The notes: a model not told the origin generated them from the letters alone. Positions 53,752 through 62,811 are shown, numbered from the stretch's first letter. The stretch: DNA of 64,000 nucleotides from Pseudoclavibacter sp. AY1H1 (GCF_002931055.1 NZ_PSXX01000003.1:124001-188000); one strand, 5' to 3'. Numbers and translations: made by a program.

Positions 53752-55119
53752 TCAGTTCGCTGCGGGCGCTGGCCCCGCCTTCGGGTTGCGCACGCCGAGC
53801 CACGAGCTGAGCGCGCCGGCGAACAGCAGACCCGCCGTGACGAACATGAGCGGCTGGAAGCTGTCCACGTCGATCGTGCCCCCGGCGATGACGCCGATCA
53901 TGGCGATCGCGACGAGCCCGGCCACGCGGGAGATGGCGTTGTTCGTCGCCGAGCCGATGCCCGACTGCGCCGTCGGCACGGAGCCGAGGATGGCGGACGT
54001 GAGCGGCGCAACCGTCATCGAGAGGCCGAGGGAGAAGACGAGCACGCCGGGCAGCACCTGAGTCCAGTAGTTCACCTCGGCGCCGAGCCCCGAGTACAGG
54101 AGGGTGCCGACACCCGCCAGGATCGGCCCGAGCGTCATGAAGAGGCGCGGCCCGAAGCGCCCGCTCAGCGAGCCGAACCACGACGAAAGGGCGACGTTCG
54201 CGATCGAGGTCGGCAGCGTCGCCAGCGCCGCGAAGGTCGCGCTGAACCCGGCGACCTGCTGCAGGAAGATGGCGAGCACGAACCCGCCGAGCGACAGTGC
54301 CGCGTAGACGAAGACCGTGGCGATGTTGCCGGCCCAGAAGTTGCGGATGCGGAACAGCCCGAGCGGCAGCATCGGATGGGGCGCGCGGGCCTGCCAGACG
54401 AGGAACGCGGTGAAGCTCAGCACGCCGAGGACCAGCGGCAGGAGCACCACGGGACTCCCCCACCCGTAGTTGCCCTGCTCGATGAGCGCGAACACCGGCC
54501 CACCGAGGCCCAGGAACCCGAGGACCGCGCCGAGCACGTCGATGCGGCCACCCGAAGGCGCATCGAAGCCGGCGCCGAGGCGGGTGAGCATCCACAGCGT
54601 CACGAGGATCGGGATGACGTTGATGCCGAACACGAGCCGCCACGTCAGGTAGTCGGCGGCGAGGCCACCCAGGAACGGGCCGGCGAGGAAGGCCGCGCCC
54701 GTCCACGCCGTCCAGGTGCCGATCGCCTTCGCCTGGGCCGCGTCCCGGAATGCCGAGATGATGAGCGCCAGCGAGCTCGGAACGAGCAGCGCACCCGCGA
54801 CCCCCTGCAGCGCCCGCGCGACGATGACGAACTCGGGAGTCGGCGACAGCGCGATGGCGACGCTCGTCACCCCGAAGCCGATGAGCCCGAACCGCAGGAC
54901 CGAGATGCGCCCGAACACGTCGGACAGCGAGCCCGCGAGGAGGATGAGCGAGCCGAGGGTGATGAGGTACGCGTCCACGATCCACTGCTGCGTGCCGAGG
55001 CCGCCGCCGAGCTCCGAGACCATCGCGGGCAGTGCGACGTTCGTCACCGACCCGTCGAGGAAGGCGACGAAGGACGAGAGGATCGCGATGACGAGGATCT
55101 GGCGCTGCTGGCGGGTCAC
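53752..55119 (-). CDS. MFS transporter, DHA2 (EmrB/QacA) type
   Basis: A 455-residue efflux-type transporter with 12-14 membrane helices. The DHA2 motif D1 is FVAFLDGSVTNVALPAM, followed by WIVDAYLITLGSLILLAG, SDVFGRISVLRFGL (motif A) and LQGVAGALLVPSSLALI (motif C region). Drugs or metabolites are typical substrates. Convergent with the sugar dehydrogenase, 23 bases apart. No regulator is adjacent. Confidence 0.9.
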   Translation of the reverse strand: MTRQQRQILVIAILSSFVAFLDGSVTNVALPAMVSELGGGLGTQQWIVDAYLITLGSLILLAGSLSDVFGRISVLRFGLIGFGVTSVAIALSPTPEFVIVARALQGVAGALLVPSSLALIISAFRDAAQAKAIGTWTAWTGAAFLAGPFLGGLAADYLTWRLVFGINVIPILVTLWMLTRLGAGFDAPSGGRIDVLGAVLGFLGLGGPVFALIEQGNYGWGSPVVLLPLVLGVLSFTAFLVWQARAPHPMLPLGLFRIRNFWAGNIATVFVYAALSLGGFVLAIFLQQVAGFSATFAALATLPTSIANVALSSWFGSLSGRFGPRLFMTLGPILAGVGTLLYSGLGAEVNYWTQVLPGVLVFSLGLSMTVAPLTSAILGSVPTAQSGIGSATNNAISRVAGLVAIAMIGVIAGGTIDVDSFQPLMFVTAGLLFAGALSSWLGVRNPKAGPAPAAN

Positions 55120-55206
55120 GAGGCAGGCAACCCGTCGCGGCCGCCATTCCTTCCGCGATCCCGCGAATTCGAGGATTTGTCTCGCGGCATGGGAAAACCG
55201 AGCGCG

Positions 55207-55602
55207 CTACACGCTTCGGGCGTCTTCGGGATGCCCCGCACCGTCTGAGCCCCGCTGTGCATCCGCTGCCATACGGCGCAGGATCGACGGCCGCAGCAGC
55301 TCGAAGCGCAGCAGCTCCGGCAAGGGCTCGTCGCGGAACACCGGGAGGCTCTTCCACCGCAGTGCGCTGGCGACGGCGTTGGCCGCGACCGCGACGACGA
55401 CGTAGATGGCGCCAATCCACGTGAACGACGGGAAGGCGAAGCACACCAGGAGCCCAGCACCGATGAGACTCGCCATGGCGAACGCGGTCACCGGCCACGA
55501 GGTCACGGGCACCCTCCCGAGCGCGAGGAACACACCGCCGCCGCCCGCGAGCACCACCGCGAGCGCGTAGGCAAGGAACACGAACAGCCCATCCGTCATC
55601 AT
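55207..55602 (-). CDS. small membrane protein, paralogue A, function unknown
   Basis: A 131-residue protein with four hydrophobic helices (FVFLAYALAVVLAGGGGVFL, then around TAFAMASLIGAGLLVCF, then WIGAIYVVVAVAANAVAS), followed by ALRWKSLPVFRDEPLPELLR and RPSILRRMAADAQRG. It closely resembles the next gene in order and motifs. The ATG at 55602 has GAGGAGG five bases upstream; ATG 55599 is immediately adjacent. No known family is recognised. Confidence 0.7.
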   Translation of the reverse strand: MMTDGLFVFLAYALAVVLAGGGGVFLALGRVPVTSWPVTAFAMASLIGAGLLVCFAFPSFTWIGAIYVVVAVAANAVASALRWKSLPVFRDEPLPELLRFELLRPSILRRMAADAQRGSDGAGHPEDARSV

Positions 55603-55712
55603 GAGCGACCTCCTCGGCACGTGGCCTGAAGCGTACTCCGGGACGCCGACAAGCCGGTGAGCGTCTCCGACGGGCAGCTCGGGGTGAGGCACGGCGCGGA
55701 CGCGGACCTGCG

Positions 55713-56144
55713 CTAGCGCCTCGGACCCCGCTGTCGCCTGGCGCCGGGGGCGGCGCCGCGCCCGCCCTGCCTGCGGCGCCGGTCGTCCTCCAGCTGCACC
55801 GCATCCGCGGCCATCCGCCGCAGGATGTCCGGGCGCAGCAGGACAAGTCGGAACAGCTCAGGCAGCCGGGCCCCGCTGAGCTGCGGGAGCCTCCGCCACC
55901 GGAGCGCGCTTGTCACCGCGTTCGCGCCGACGACGACCAGCGCGAAGACCACGCCGATCCACGGCGGCGAACCCAGGTCGGACAAGATCAGCAGCACCCC
56001 GCCGAGCAGGCTCGCCATCGCGATCACCGTCACCAGCCACGACCGGACCGGCACCCCGCCGACTCCGAGCAGGACCCCGCCGGCTCCCGCGAGGGCCACC
56101 GCGAGCGCGGACGAGAGGACAGCGATCATTCCGTCGGGTTCCAC
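55713..56144 (-). CDS. small membrane protein, paralogue B, function unknown
   Basis: A 143-residue paralogue of the adjacent downstream gene: helices around VLSSALAVALAGAGGVLLGV, VTVIAMASLLGGVLLIL and WIGVVFALVVVGANAVTSAL, then the shared ALRWRRLPQLSGARLPELFR and RPDILRRMAADAVQLE, ending in an Arg/Gly-rich tail. The pair looks like a local duplication. It follows the ftsY terminator. No function can be assigned. Confidence 0.7.
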   Translation of the reverse strand: MEPDGMIAVLSSALAVALAGAGGVLLGVGGVPVRSWLVTVIAMASLLGGVLLILSDLGSPPWIGVVFALVVVGANAVTSALRWRRLPQLSGARLPELFRLVLLRPDILRRMAADAVQLEDDRRRRQGGRGAAPGARRQRGPRR

Positions 56145-56168
56145 AGCAGGCTCCTCCTTCTCCTCCGC

Positions 56169-56193
56169 GGAGGGAGTCCACCAGACTCCCTCC
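56169..56193 (-). terminator. ftsY terminator hairpin
   Basis: A 10-bp stem (56169-56178 with 56184-56193), loop CACCA, 19 bases past the ftsY stop. Confidence 0.65.
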
Positions 56194-56212
56194 CCTCATC
56201 GATCAGCGACGG

Positions 56213-57088
56213 TCAGCCGACGAGCTTCTCCGCGAACACGTGAGGCGTGAAGCCGGCGAGGTCGTTGATGCCCTCACCCTGGCCGATGAGCTTGATGGGC
56301 AGGCCCGTGCGCTCCTGCACGGCCAGCACGAAGCCGCCCTTGGCGGATCCGTCGAGCTTCGTCACGACGAGGCCCGTCACGCCGGCATGCTGGATGAACG
56401 CCTCGGCCTGCGCGACACCGTTCTGCCCCGTCGTCGCGTCCAGGACGAGCAGGACCTCCGAGATGGGGGCGAGCTTCTCGACCACGCGGCGGATCTTCGA
56501 CAGCTCGTCCATGAGGCCGCTCTTCGTCTGCAGGCGGCCAGCCGTATCGATGACCACCATCTCGAGCCCCTCTCGCATGGCGATCTCCACCGCCTGATAG
56601 GCGACGGAGGCCGGATCCTGGCCGTGCTGCTGCGGGCGCACGATGCCCGCGCCGGCGCGCTGCGCCCACGTCGCGAGCTGGTCCACGGCGGCCGCGCGGA
56701 ACGTGTCGGCCGCCGCGACGACCACCGTGCGGCCGTTGATGCGCAGGAAGTTCGCGAACTTGCCGATCGTCGTCGTCTTGCCGACGCCGTTCACCCCGAC
56801 CACGAGCGTCACCGCGGGACGCTCCCGGAGGTTCAGCGTCGTGTCGAACTTCGACAGACGCTCCTCGATGAGCTCGCGGAGCATCCGCTTGAGGTCCTTG
56901 GGGTCCTCCGTGTGGAACCGATCGACCTGGTCGCGCAGCTGCTCGACGATCTCGTCGGTGATGTCGGGCCCGAAATCGGCCGTGATCAGCGCCTCCTCGA
57001 GGTCGTCCCACGTCGTCTCATCGATCTTCTGCCTGCCGAACATGCCGCGCAGAGCGCCGGACAGTGACCAGGGAGTGCGTTCAGCCAT
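56213..57088 (-). CDS. ftsY: signal recognition particle receptor FtsY
   Basis: A 291-residue SRP receptor GTPase. A short N domain (WDDLEEALITADFGPDITDE) leads into the G domain: VVGVNGVGKTTTIGKFANFL, AADTFRAAAVDQLATWAQRA, DTAGRLQTKSGLMDELSKIR, and VVTKLDGSAKGGFVLAVQER. The acidic A domain of E. coli FtsY is absent, as usual in compact Gram-positive forms. The ATG at 57088 begins MAERTPWSLSG. Partner of ffh, 5 kb away, with smc also near, the usual trio. Confidence 0.96.
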   Translation of the reverse strand: MAERTPWSLSGALRGMFGRQKIDETTWDDLEEALITADFGPDITDEIVEQLRDQVDRFHTEDPKDLKRMLRELIEERLSKFDTTLNLRERPAVTLVVGVNGVGKTTTIGKFANFLRINGRTVVVAAADTFRAAAVDQLATWAQRAGAGIVRPQQHGQDPASVAYQAVEIAMREGLEMVVIDTAGRLQTKSGLMDELSKIRRVVEKLAPISEVLLVLDATTGQNGVAQAEAFIQHAGVTGLVVTKLDGSAKGGFVLAVQERTGLPIKLIGQGEGINDLAGFTPHVFAEKLVG

Positions 57089-57188
57089 GTGCCAAGCGTA
57101 GTCAGCGCTCTGACACCATGGGAGTTCGCCCCTCAGCCAACGGCAGAATCCTGAACAGGCAGCGGGCGGAATCCTCGAACGGAGCACT

Positions 57189-57755
57189 ATGCGCATCGGC
57201 CTCATCCGCCACGGCGAAACCGACTGGAACGCGACCGGACTCCTGCAGGGAGCCACCGACATCCCGCTGAACTCCCGGGGCCTCGACCAGGCGAACGACG
57301 CGGCTGGGCTGCTCGTCGGCCAGGGCTGGAGCCACCTCTACAGCTCCCCGCTGTCGCGTGCGCGAACCACGGCCGAGATCATCGGCCAGGGCACTGGCCT
57401 CGGAGCCCCCACGCTGCTGCCCGGCATCATCGAGCGCAGCTTCGGGGAGCTCGAGGGGCAGAAGTACTGGATGCCGGACGGCACGCGTCGTCCGCTCGAT
57501 CACCCGAGCATCGAGCCGACCGGCGTCGTCGTCGAGCGGTCGCTGGCCGCCATCGCGCAAGTCGCCGCAGCGCACCCCGACGAGGACTCGCTCATCGTCT
57601 GCCACGGCAGCGTCATCCGCCTCGTGCTCACCTCGATCCTCGGTGCCCAGGCTCCCCACATCGGAAACCTCGCCCTCAGCATCCTGCGCCCAGGCGCCGA
57701 TGGGGCCCTCGTCATCACCCTCCTGAACGGCTACCCACTCGTCCCGACCCCGTAG
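57189..57755 (+). CDS. histidine phosphatase family protein
   Basis: A 188-residue phosphoglycerate-mutase-like phosphatase. The catalytic motif is LIRHGETDWNATG (His phosphorylated), with Arg in LYSSPLSRARTTAE, Glu in IIERSFGELEGQ, and the second His in LIVCHGSVIRLVL. Members hydrolyse sugar phosphates, phosphoglycerate or nucleotide phosphates; the substrate is not evident. It lies divergent from ftsY and before the terC leader. Confidence 0.9.
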   Translation: MRIGLIRHGETDWNATGLLQGATDIPLNSRGLDQANDAAGLLVGQGWSHLYSSPLSRARTTAEIIGQGTGLGAPTLLPGIIERSFGELEGQKYWMPDGTRRPLDHPSIEPTGVVVERSLAAIAQVAAAHPDEDSLIVCHGSVIRLVLTSILGAQAPHIGNLALSILRPGADGALVITLLNGYPLVPTP

Positions 57756-57815
57756 CCGCCCCTCGCCTTCGCTCACAGCTTCGATCCCGCCCCTGGTGCC
57801 GCCCCTCTCGCGGTG

Positions 57816-57821
57816 TACTAT
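57816..57821 (+). promoter_or_regulatory. -10 box for the terC leader
   Basis: TACTAT lies about a dozen bases before the riboswitch 5' end and fits the -10 consensus; the start of transcription would be near 57828. The -35 region is G+C-rich and unclear. Confidence 0.45.
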
Positions 57822-57831
57822 GAGCTTCGTT

Positions 57832-57960
57832 GAAGGGGAGTATTCCTCCTGCGGCGCGCTCGTCATCACGGCGACTGTCATCAGTCACCCGGGCGCGTCG
57901 GTCGGTTTCTGCCGACGGAAGAGACCTTCGGCCGATTCGCCGAACTCACCCCTCCGGAGG
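57832..57960 (+). ncRNA. yybP-ykoY (manganese) riboswitch before terC
   Basis: The leader has the conserved pieces of this Mn2+-sensing RNA in the right order: GAAGGGGAGTATTCC at the 5' side, GACTGTCATCAGTCACC in the middle, and GGAAGAGACCTTCGGCC (57917 onwards) at the 3' side. Immediately downstream CCTCCGGAGG (57951-57960) is a perfect palindrome that contains the terC ribosome binding site GGAGG, so the anti-RBS strand CCTCC could block it. TerC-type metal exporters are classic targets of this class. The exact 3' limit is approximate. Confidence 0.85.
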
Positions 57961-57964
57961 ACCC

Positions 57965-59068
57965 GTGGACGTTCCCATTTGGATCTGGGCGGTGACCATT
58001 GCCGTGGTCATCGGCTTCTTCGTATTCGACTTCTTCACGCACGTGAAGACGCCGCACGAACCGAGCCTCAAGGAAGCCGGCTGGTGGTCGATCTTCTACA
58101 TCGCGCTCGCCGTCGTCTTCATGGTCGCGCTCGGCTTCGTGTGGGACTGGCAGCACGCGGGCGAGTTCATCGCCGGCTACACCACTGAGAAGGCGCTGTC
58201 CGTCGACAACCTCTTCATCTTCCTCATCATCATGACGAGCTTCAAGGTGCCGAAGATCGCGCAGCAGAAGGCGCTGCTCATCGGCATCGCCATCGCGCTC
58301 GTCATGCGCTTCGCCTTCATCATCGCGGGCGCCGCGATCCTCGAAGCCTGGGTCTCCGTCTTCTACATCTTCGCCGCCTGGCTGCTCTACATGGCCGTCA
58401 AGCAGGCCATCGACTCCTTCAAGGACGAAGAGCCCGAGATGCCCAAGTGGGTCGGCCTCGTGCGCAAGATCATCCCCGCAAGCGAGCACTACGACGGCGA
58501 CAAGTGGAAGATCCTCGAGAACGGCAAGAAGGTCTGGACGCCGCTCATCCTGGTCATCGTGGCCCTCGGCTTCACCGACCTGCTCTTCGCGCTCGACTCC
58601 ATCCCCGCCATCTTCGGCATCACGCAGGAGCCCTACCTCGTCTTCATGGCGAACGCGTTCGCGCTCATGGGCCTTCGCCAGCTGTACTTCCTCATCGGCG
58701 GACTCCTCGAGCGTCTGGTCTTCCTCGACCTCGGCCTCGCGTTCATCCTCGGCTTCATCGGCGTGAAGCTCATGTTCCACGCCCTCCACGAGAACGAGCT
58801 GCCGTTCATCAACGGCGGAGAGCCGCTCCTCTGGATCCCCGAAATTCCGATCTGGCTGTCGCTCACGTTCATCTTCGGCGTGCTCATCGTCGCCACGATC
58901 GCGAGCATCATCTACACCCGCGCCAAGGGCGACGACGCACCGAGCACCGTCGGCTCGGCGGCTGGCGGCCCGGAGGCCGCTGCTGCAGGCGTCGAGGGCA
59001 CCACGCCGGACGCTGCGGAGGCCACGGACGCGGCCCCCGTCGCGAGCAGCGAGCCCGACCGCCGCTAG
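57965..59068 (+). CDS. TerC family membrane protein, probable Mn2+ exporter
   Basis: A 367-residue protein with about nine membrane helices. Hallmarks are WAVTIAVVIGFFVFDFF, GYTTEKALSVDNLFIFLIIM (conserved acidic residues in helix), ALGFTDLLFALDSIPAIFGI and FALMGLRQLYFLIGGLLERL. A Glu/Ala-rich cytoplasmic tail of about 45 residues closes it. The GTG start at 57965 is fixed by GGAGG four bases upstream. The preceding yybP-ykoY riboswitch supports metal, specifically manganese, export at high metal. Confidence 0.92.
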   Translation: MDVPIWIWAVTIAVVIGFFVFDFFTHVKTPHEPSLKEAGWWSIFYIALAVVFMVALGFVWDWQHAGEFIAGYTTEKALSVDNLFIFLIIMTSFKVPKIAQQKALLIGIAIALVMRFAFIIAGAAILEAWVSVFYIFAAWLLYMAVKQAIDSFKDEEPEMPKWVGLVRKIIPASEHYDGDKWKILENGKKVWTPLILVIVALGFTDLLFALDSIPAIFGITQEPYLVFMANAFALMGLRQLYFLIGGLLERLVFLDLGLAFILGFIGVKLMFHALHENELPFINGGEPLLWIPEIPIWLSLTFIFGVLIVATIASIIYTRAKGDDAPSTVGSAAGGPEAAAAGVEGTTPDAAEATDAAPVASSEPDRR

Positions 59069-59095
59069 TCGGGGCCCGACAGACACCAGCAACGC

Positions 59096-59136
59096 CGAAA
59101 CCGGATGCACGCGCCAGTCGCGCGCATCCGGTTTCG
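59096..59136 (+). terminator. terC terminator
   Basis: A 13-bp stem (59096-59108 with 59124-59136) plus inner pairing starts 28 bases after the terC stop. Confidence 0.8.
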
Positions 59137-59240
59137 TCGTCTGTGCTGAGGGGACGTCTGTGCTGATGGGAGCGGTCTGTGCTGAAGGGAGCGAGGGAGC
59201 CGCGAGACCGGGGACCTGTGCGCCCTCCGGTGCCCCGCTG

Positions 59241-59955
59241 CAGACCTGGGGTCCGCGCATCCGCGTGCCTCGCTGTGGGTGCGTGACCCCCAGGTCTGCG
59301 GACGCACTGGCACAAACCTGTGGCACAAGCACCTGGACTCGGCCAGCCGCCTGCGCAAGCCCCCGGTCTGCAGACGCGCCAGCACAGACCTGTGGCACAC
59401 GCACCGGAGCTCAGCCAGGCGCGTGCGCAAGCCCCAGGCCTGCGGACGCACTGGCACAGACCTGTGGCACAGGCACCTGACGCAGACCGGAAGTCTGCGC
59501 AAGCCCCAGGTCTGCGGATGCACTGGCAGAGACCTGTGGCACACGCACCTGAGCTCAGCCAGGCGCGCGCGCAAGCCCCAGGCCTGCAGACGCGCGAGCA
59601 CAGACCTGTGGCACAAGCACCCGAGCTCGGCCAGGCGCGTGCGCAAGCCCTCGGTCTGCAGACGCGCCGGCACAGACCTGTGGCACATGCACCGGGCCCC
59701 GGCCAGGCGCGTGCGCAAGCCCCAGGCCTGCGGACGCGCGAGCACAGACCTGTGGCACACGCACCCGAGCTCGGCCAGGCGCGTGCGCAAGCCCCCGGTC
59801 TGCAGACGCGCCGGCACAGACCTGTGGCACAGGCACCTGACGCAGACCGGAAGCCTGCGCAAGCCCCAGGCCTGCGGACGCACTGGCACAGACCTGTGAC
59901 GCACGCACCGGAGCTCGGTCAAGCGGGTGCACAAGCCCCAGGTCTGCGGAACGTC
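59241..59955. repeat. 72-bp tandem repeat array, about ten units
   Basis: The segment ACCTGTGGCAC or a variant recurs with an exact 72-base period: CC of CCTG at 59245 (diverged first unit), 59317, 59389, 59461, 59533, 59605, 59677, 59749, 59821 and 59893. Each unit has a variable part (GAGCTCGGCCAGGCGCGTGC or GACGCAGACCGGAAG) and a hairpin: CAGGTCTG or CAGGCCTG on one side and CAGACCTG on the other, 14 bases apart. Units at 59461 and 59821 share the rare variant, implying a five-unit duplication. It fills the 982-base convergent gap between terC and the DExH helicase; no gene with a ribosome binding site is seen there. Confidence 0.92.
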
Positions 59956-60002
59956 CCGGAGGACACCCCTGGCGTGTGGCCGGAGTGCCGCCGCGCTTGG
60001 TG

Positions 60003-60043
60003 GGCAGCGCCCAGCAGGCAGCGCCCAGCAGGCAGCGCCCGGC
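60003..60043. repeat. short 14-bp tandem repeat
   Basis: GGCAGCGCCCAGCA occurs twice in tandem (60003-60030) and a third, partial copy follows, just past the 72-bp array and before the helicase 3' end. Confidence 0.75.
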
Positions 60044-60050
60044 GCGCGGT

Positions 60051-62672
60051 CTAGAGCCGCGTGACCTCGGTGACACGCACGATGGCCTCGCCCGCCTCGT
60101 GCGACTCGGCGAGGTCCACCTCGGCGCGGATGCGCCAGTCGTGGTCGCCCGCCGGGTCGTCGATGATCTGCTCCACACGCCACACGCCGCTCCAGAGCCC
60201 GCCGGACTGGCGCCCCTCGGAGTCGTCGATCGTGAGGAGCTTCGGCGACCTGGCGGCCGCATCCACCCCCATCGTGTCGTGGTCGGCGAAGTAGTCGTCG
60301 AGGGCCTTCGACCAGTCGACGTCGGGGTCGAGCTCGCTGAGCGCCTCGTCTCGCTCGAGGGCCGCGAGCTGCACGCGGCGGAACATCTCGTTGCGCACGA
60401 GCACCGTGAAGGCGCGGCGGTTGCCGACGACACTGGGGGGCGCGGGAGGCACGACCGGTTCGTCGCTCGCGGCCTGCTGCTCCGGGTCGACGAGGGAGGC
60501 CCACTCGTCGATGAGGCTCGAGTCGACCTGGCGGACGAGCTCGCCGAGCCACTCGATGATGTCGAGCAGCTCCTCTGTCTTCGCCTCGTCCGGCACCGTC
60601 TGGCGGATCGCCTTGTACGCGTCGCTCAGGTAGCGGAGCACGAGCCCCTCGCTGCGCATGAGCTGGTAGAAGTTCACGTACTCCGCGAAGCTCATGGCCC
60701 GCTCGAACATGTCGCGCACCACGGACTTCGGCGAGAGCTCGAAGTCGCGCACCCACGGCTCGTGCTGCGCGAACAGCTCGAACGACTGGGCGAGCAGGCC
60801 CTCGAGCGGCTTCGGGTGCGTGATCTCCTCGAGTCGCTCCATGCGCTCGTCGTACTCGATGCCGTCGGCCTTCATCTGTGCGACCGCCTCGCCTCGCGCC
60901 TTGAACTGCTGCTGCGAGAGCACGGGGCGCGGGTCGTCGAGGGTGGCCTCGATGATGCTGACCACGTCGAGCGCATAGTGGCCGGATCCGACGGCGCCCT
61001 CGCCGCTCGTGTTCTCCTCGGAGCCGCGGTCGCCGGGGGCAGCCTCCGCCTCCGGGTCGAGCAGCTCGATGGCGGCGAGCGCAAACGGCGACAGGGGCTG
61101 GTTGAGGGCGAAGTTCGCCTGCAGGTCGACGGTCAGCGTGATGCGACCCTGCCGGCCGATCTCGACGATGCCGGCGGTCACGAGCGTGCGGAAGATGCCG
61201 ATCGCGCGCAACGCCAGCTCCCGCTGACGGGCAGGCTTCTCGTGGTTGTCGTAGACGAGTCTCTTGGCGTTGCCGAAGACGTCTCCCCCACGAGCGATGA
61301 CGTTGATGATCATCGACGCCGTGATGTGCATGTGCGAGGTGAGCGGCTCAGGCTCGGCAGACACGAGCTTCTCGAACGACTTCTCACCCCACGAGACGAA
61401 GCCCTGGGGCGCCTTCTTCTTGACGATGCGCTTGCGCTTCTTCTCGTCGTCTCCGGCCTTGCGCACGGCTGCGGCGTTCTCGATCTCGTGCTCGGGCGCC
61501 TCGACGACGACCGTGCCTGCCGTGTCGTAACCCGCGCGTCCGGCACGCCCCGCGATCTGGTGGAACTCGCGCGCCGAGAGGTGCCGCATCCGCTGCCCGT
61601 CGAACTTCGCGAGCGCCGTGATGAGCACCGTGCGGATGGGCACGTTGATGCCGACACCGAGGGTGTCGGTTCCGCAGATGACCCGCAGGAGGCCCTTCTG
61701 CGCGAGCGTCTCGACGAGGCGTCGGTAGCGGGGCAGCATGCCGGCGTGATGCACGCCGATGCCGGCGCGCACGTACCGGGACAGCACCTTGCCGAACGCG
61801 GTCGTGAAGCGGAAGCCGCCGATCGCATCGGCGATGGCATCGCGCCCGGCCCGGTCGACGACCTTCAGGCTCGACAGCGCCTGCGCGCGCTCGATGGCGG
61901 CCGCCTGCGAGAAGTGCACGATGTAGATGGGCGTCTTGCGCTCCTCCACGAGCTTCTCGACGGTCTCGTGCGTCGGCGCGACCACGTACGAGAAGTCGAG
62001 CGGGACGGGGCGCTCGACGCCCGTCACGAGGGACACGTCGCGCTGCGTGCGCCGTTCGAGGTCCTCGACGATCTCGGTGACATCGCCGAGGGTCGCCGAC
62101 ATGAGCAGGAACTGCACGTCGGGCAGCATGAGCAGCGGCAGCTGCCACGCCCACCCGCGGTCGGGGTCGCCGTAGTAGTGGAACTCGTCCATGACGACCT
62201 GGTCGACGTCGGCGTCGGAGCCCTGGCGCAGGGCGAGGTTCGCGAGGATCTCGGCGGTGCAGCAGATGATGGGCGCGTCCGGGTTCACGGAGCTGTCGCC
62301 CGTGACCATGCCCACGTTCGCGGCGCCGAAGATCTCGACGAGGGCGAAGAACTTCTCGCTCACGAGCGCCTTGATCGGCGCCGTGTAGTAGCTGCGACCA
62401 CCCTGCGCGAGGCAGGCGGCATGGGCCGCGATCGCGACCAGCGACTTGCCCGTGCCCGTCGGCGTCGAGAGGATCACGTGCGCCTCGGAGACCAGCTCCA
62501 TGACGGCTTCCTCCTGCGCCGGGTACATCGTGATGCCGCGGCTCGTCGTCCACAGCTCGAACGCCTCGAACATGGAGTCCGCGTCGTACGGGTCGGGCAG
62601 GAGCGTCACGAGGCCCAGCTTGGGCTCGGGGATGGCGGGGGCTGGGGCGGAGGTGCCGTCGACGGAAGTCAT
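60051..62672 (-). CDS. large DExH-box helicase (Ski2-like, DUF3516 C-terminus)
   Basis: An 873-residue superfamily 2 helicase. Motifs: VILSTPTGTGKSLVAIAAHA (I), VVMDEFHYYGD (II, DEFH), LLMSATLGDV (III), VICGTDTLGVGINVPIRTVL (V) and QIAGRAGRAGYDT (VI). A Lys/Arg-rich insert (EKKRKRIVKKKAP) follows, then about 480 residues with no recognised catalytic motif that fit DUF3516. The closest known layout is the Ski2/HelY type; RNA processing is likely but unproven. ATG 62672 is chosen; ATG 62681 lies upstream. A 60-base AGGC microsatellite lies in its 5' leader region, and its 3' end faces the 72-bp array. Confidence 0.9.
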   Translation of the reverse strand: MTSVDGTSAPAPAIPEPKLGLVTLLPDPYDADSMFEAFELWTTSRGITMYPAQEEAVMELVSEAHVILSTPTGTGKSLVAIAAHAACLAQGGRSYYTAPIKALVSEKFFALVEIFGAANVGMVTGDSSVNPDAPIICCTAEILANLALRQGSDADVDQVVMDEFHYYGDPDRGWAWQLPLLMLPDVQFLLMSATLGDVTEIVEDLERRTQRDVSLVTGVERPVPLDFSYVVAPTHETVEKLVEERKTPIYIVHFSQAAAIERAQALSSLKVVDRAGRDAIADAIGGFRFTTAFGKVLSRYVRAGIGVHHAGMLPRYRRLVETLAQKGLLRVICGTDTLGVGINVPIRTVLITALAKFDGQRMRHLSAREFHQIAGRAGRAGYDTAGTVVVEAPEHEIENAAAVRKAGDDEKKRKRIVKKKAPQGFVSWGEKSFEKLVSAEPEPLTSHMHITASMIINVIARGGDVFGNAKRLVYDNHEKPARQRELALRAIGIFRTLVTAGIVEIGRQGRITLTVDLQANFALNQPLSPFALAAIELLDPEAEAAPGDRGSEENTSGEGAVGSGHYALDVVSIIEATLDDPRPVLSQQQFKARGEAVAQMKADGIEYDERMERLEEITHPKPLEGLLAQSFELFAQHEPWVRDFELSPKSVVRDMFERAMSFAEYVNFYQLMRSEGLVLRYLSDAYKAIRQTVPDEAKTEELLDIIEWLGELVRQVDSSLIDEWASLVDPEQQAASDEPVVPPAPPSVVGNRRAFTVLVRNEMFRRVQLAALERDEALSELDPDVDWSKALDDYFADHDTMGVDAAARSPKLLTIDDSEGRQSGGLWSGVWRVEQIIDDPAGDHDWRIRAEVDLAESHEAGEAIVRVTEVTRL

Positions 62673-62731
62673 TGCCTCCATCGTCCCACGCCGGGCGCGC
62701 CGCGGGCTGCGGGGTCGGGCGCGGGCGGCGA

Positions 62732-62792
<61 letters not shown>

Positions 62793-62811
62793 CGCGGCCG
62801 CGGGGCGGCGC

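Noticed and set aside
59241-59955. CRISPR array
   Set aside because: Units are contiguous and almost the same along their whole 72 bases, with no unique spacers and no cas genes near.
59279-60054. Long open frames of 24-residue repeats in the 72-bp array, on both strands
   Set aside because: 72 is a multiple of three, so any frame without a stop in one unit stays open throughout. No ribosome binding site or sensible start is seen and several frames are open at once.
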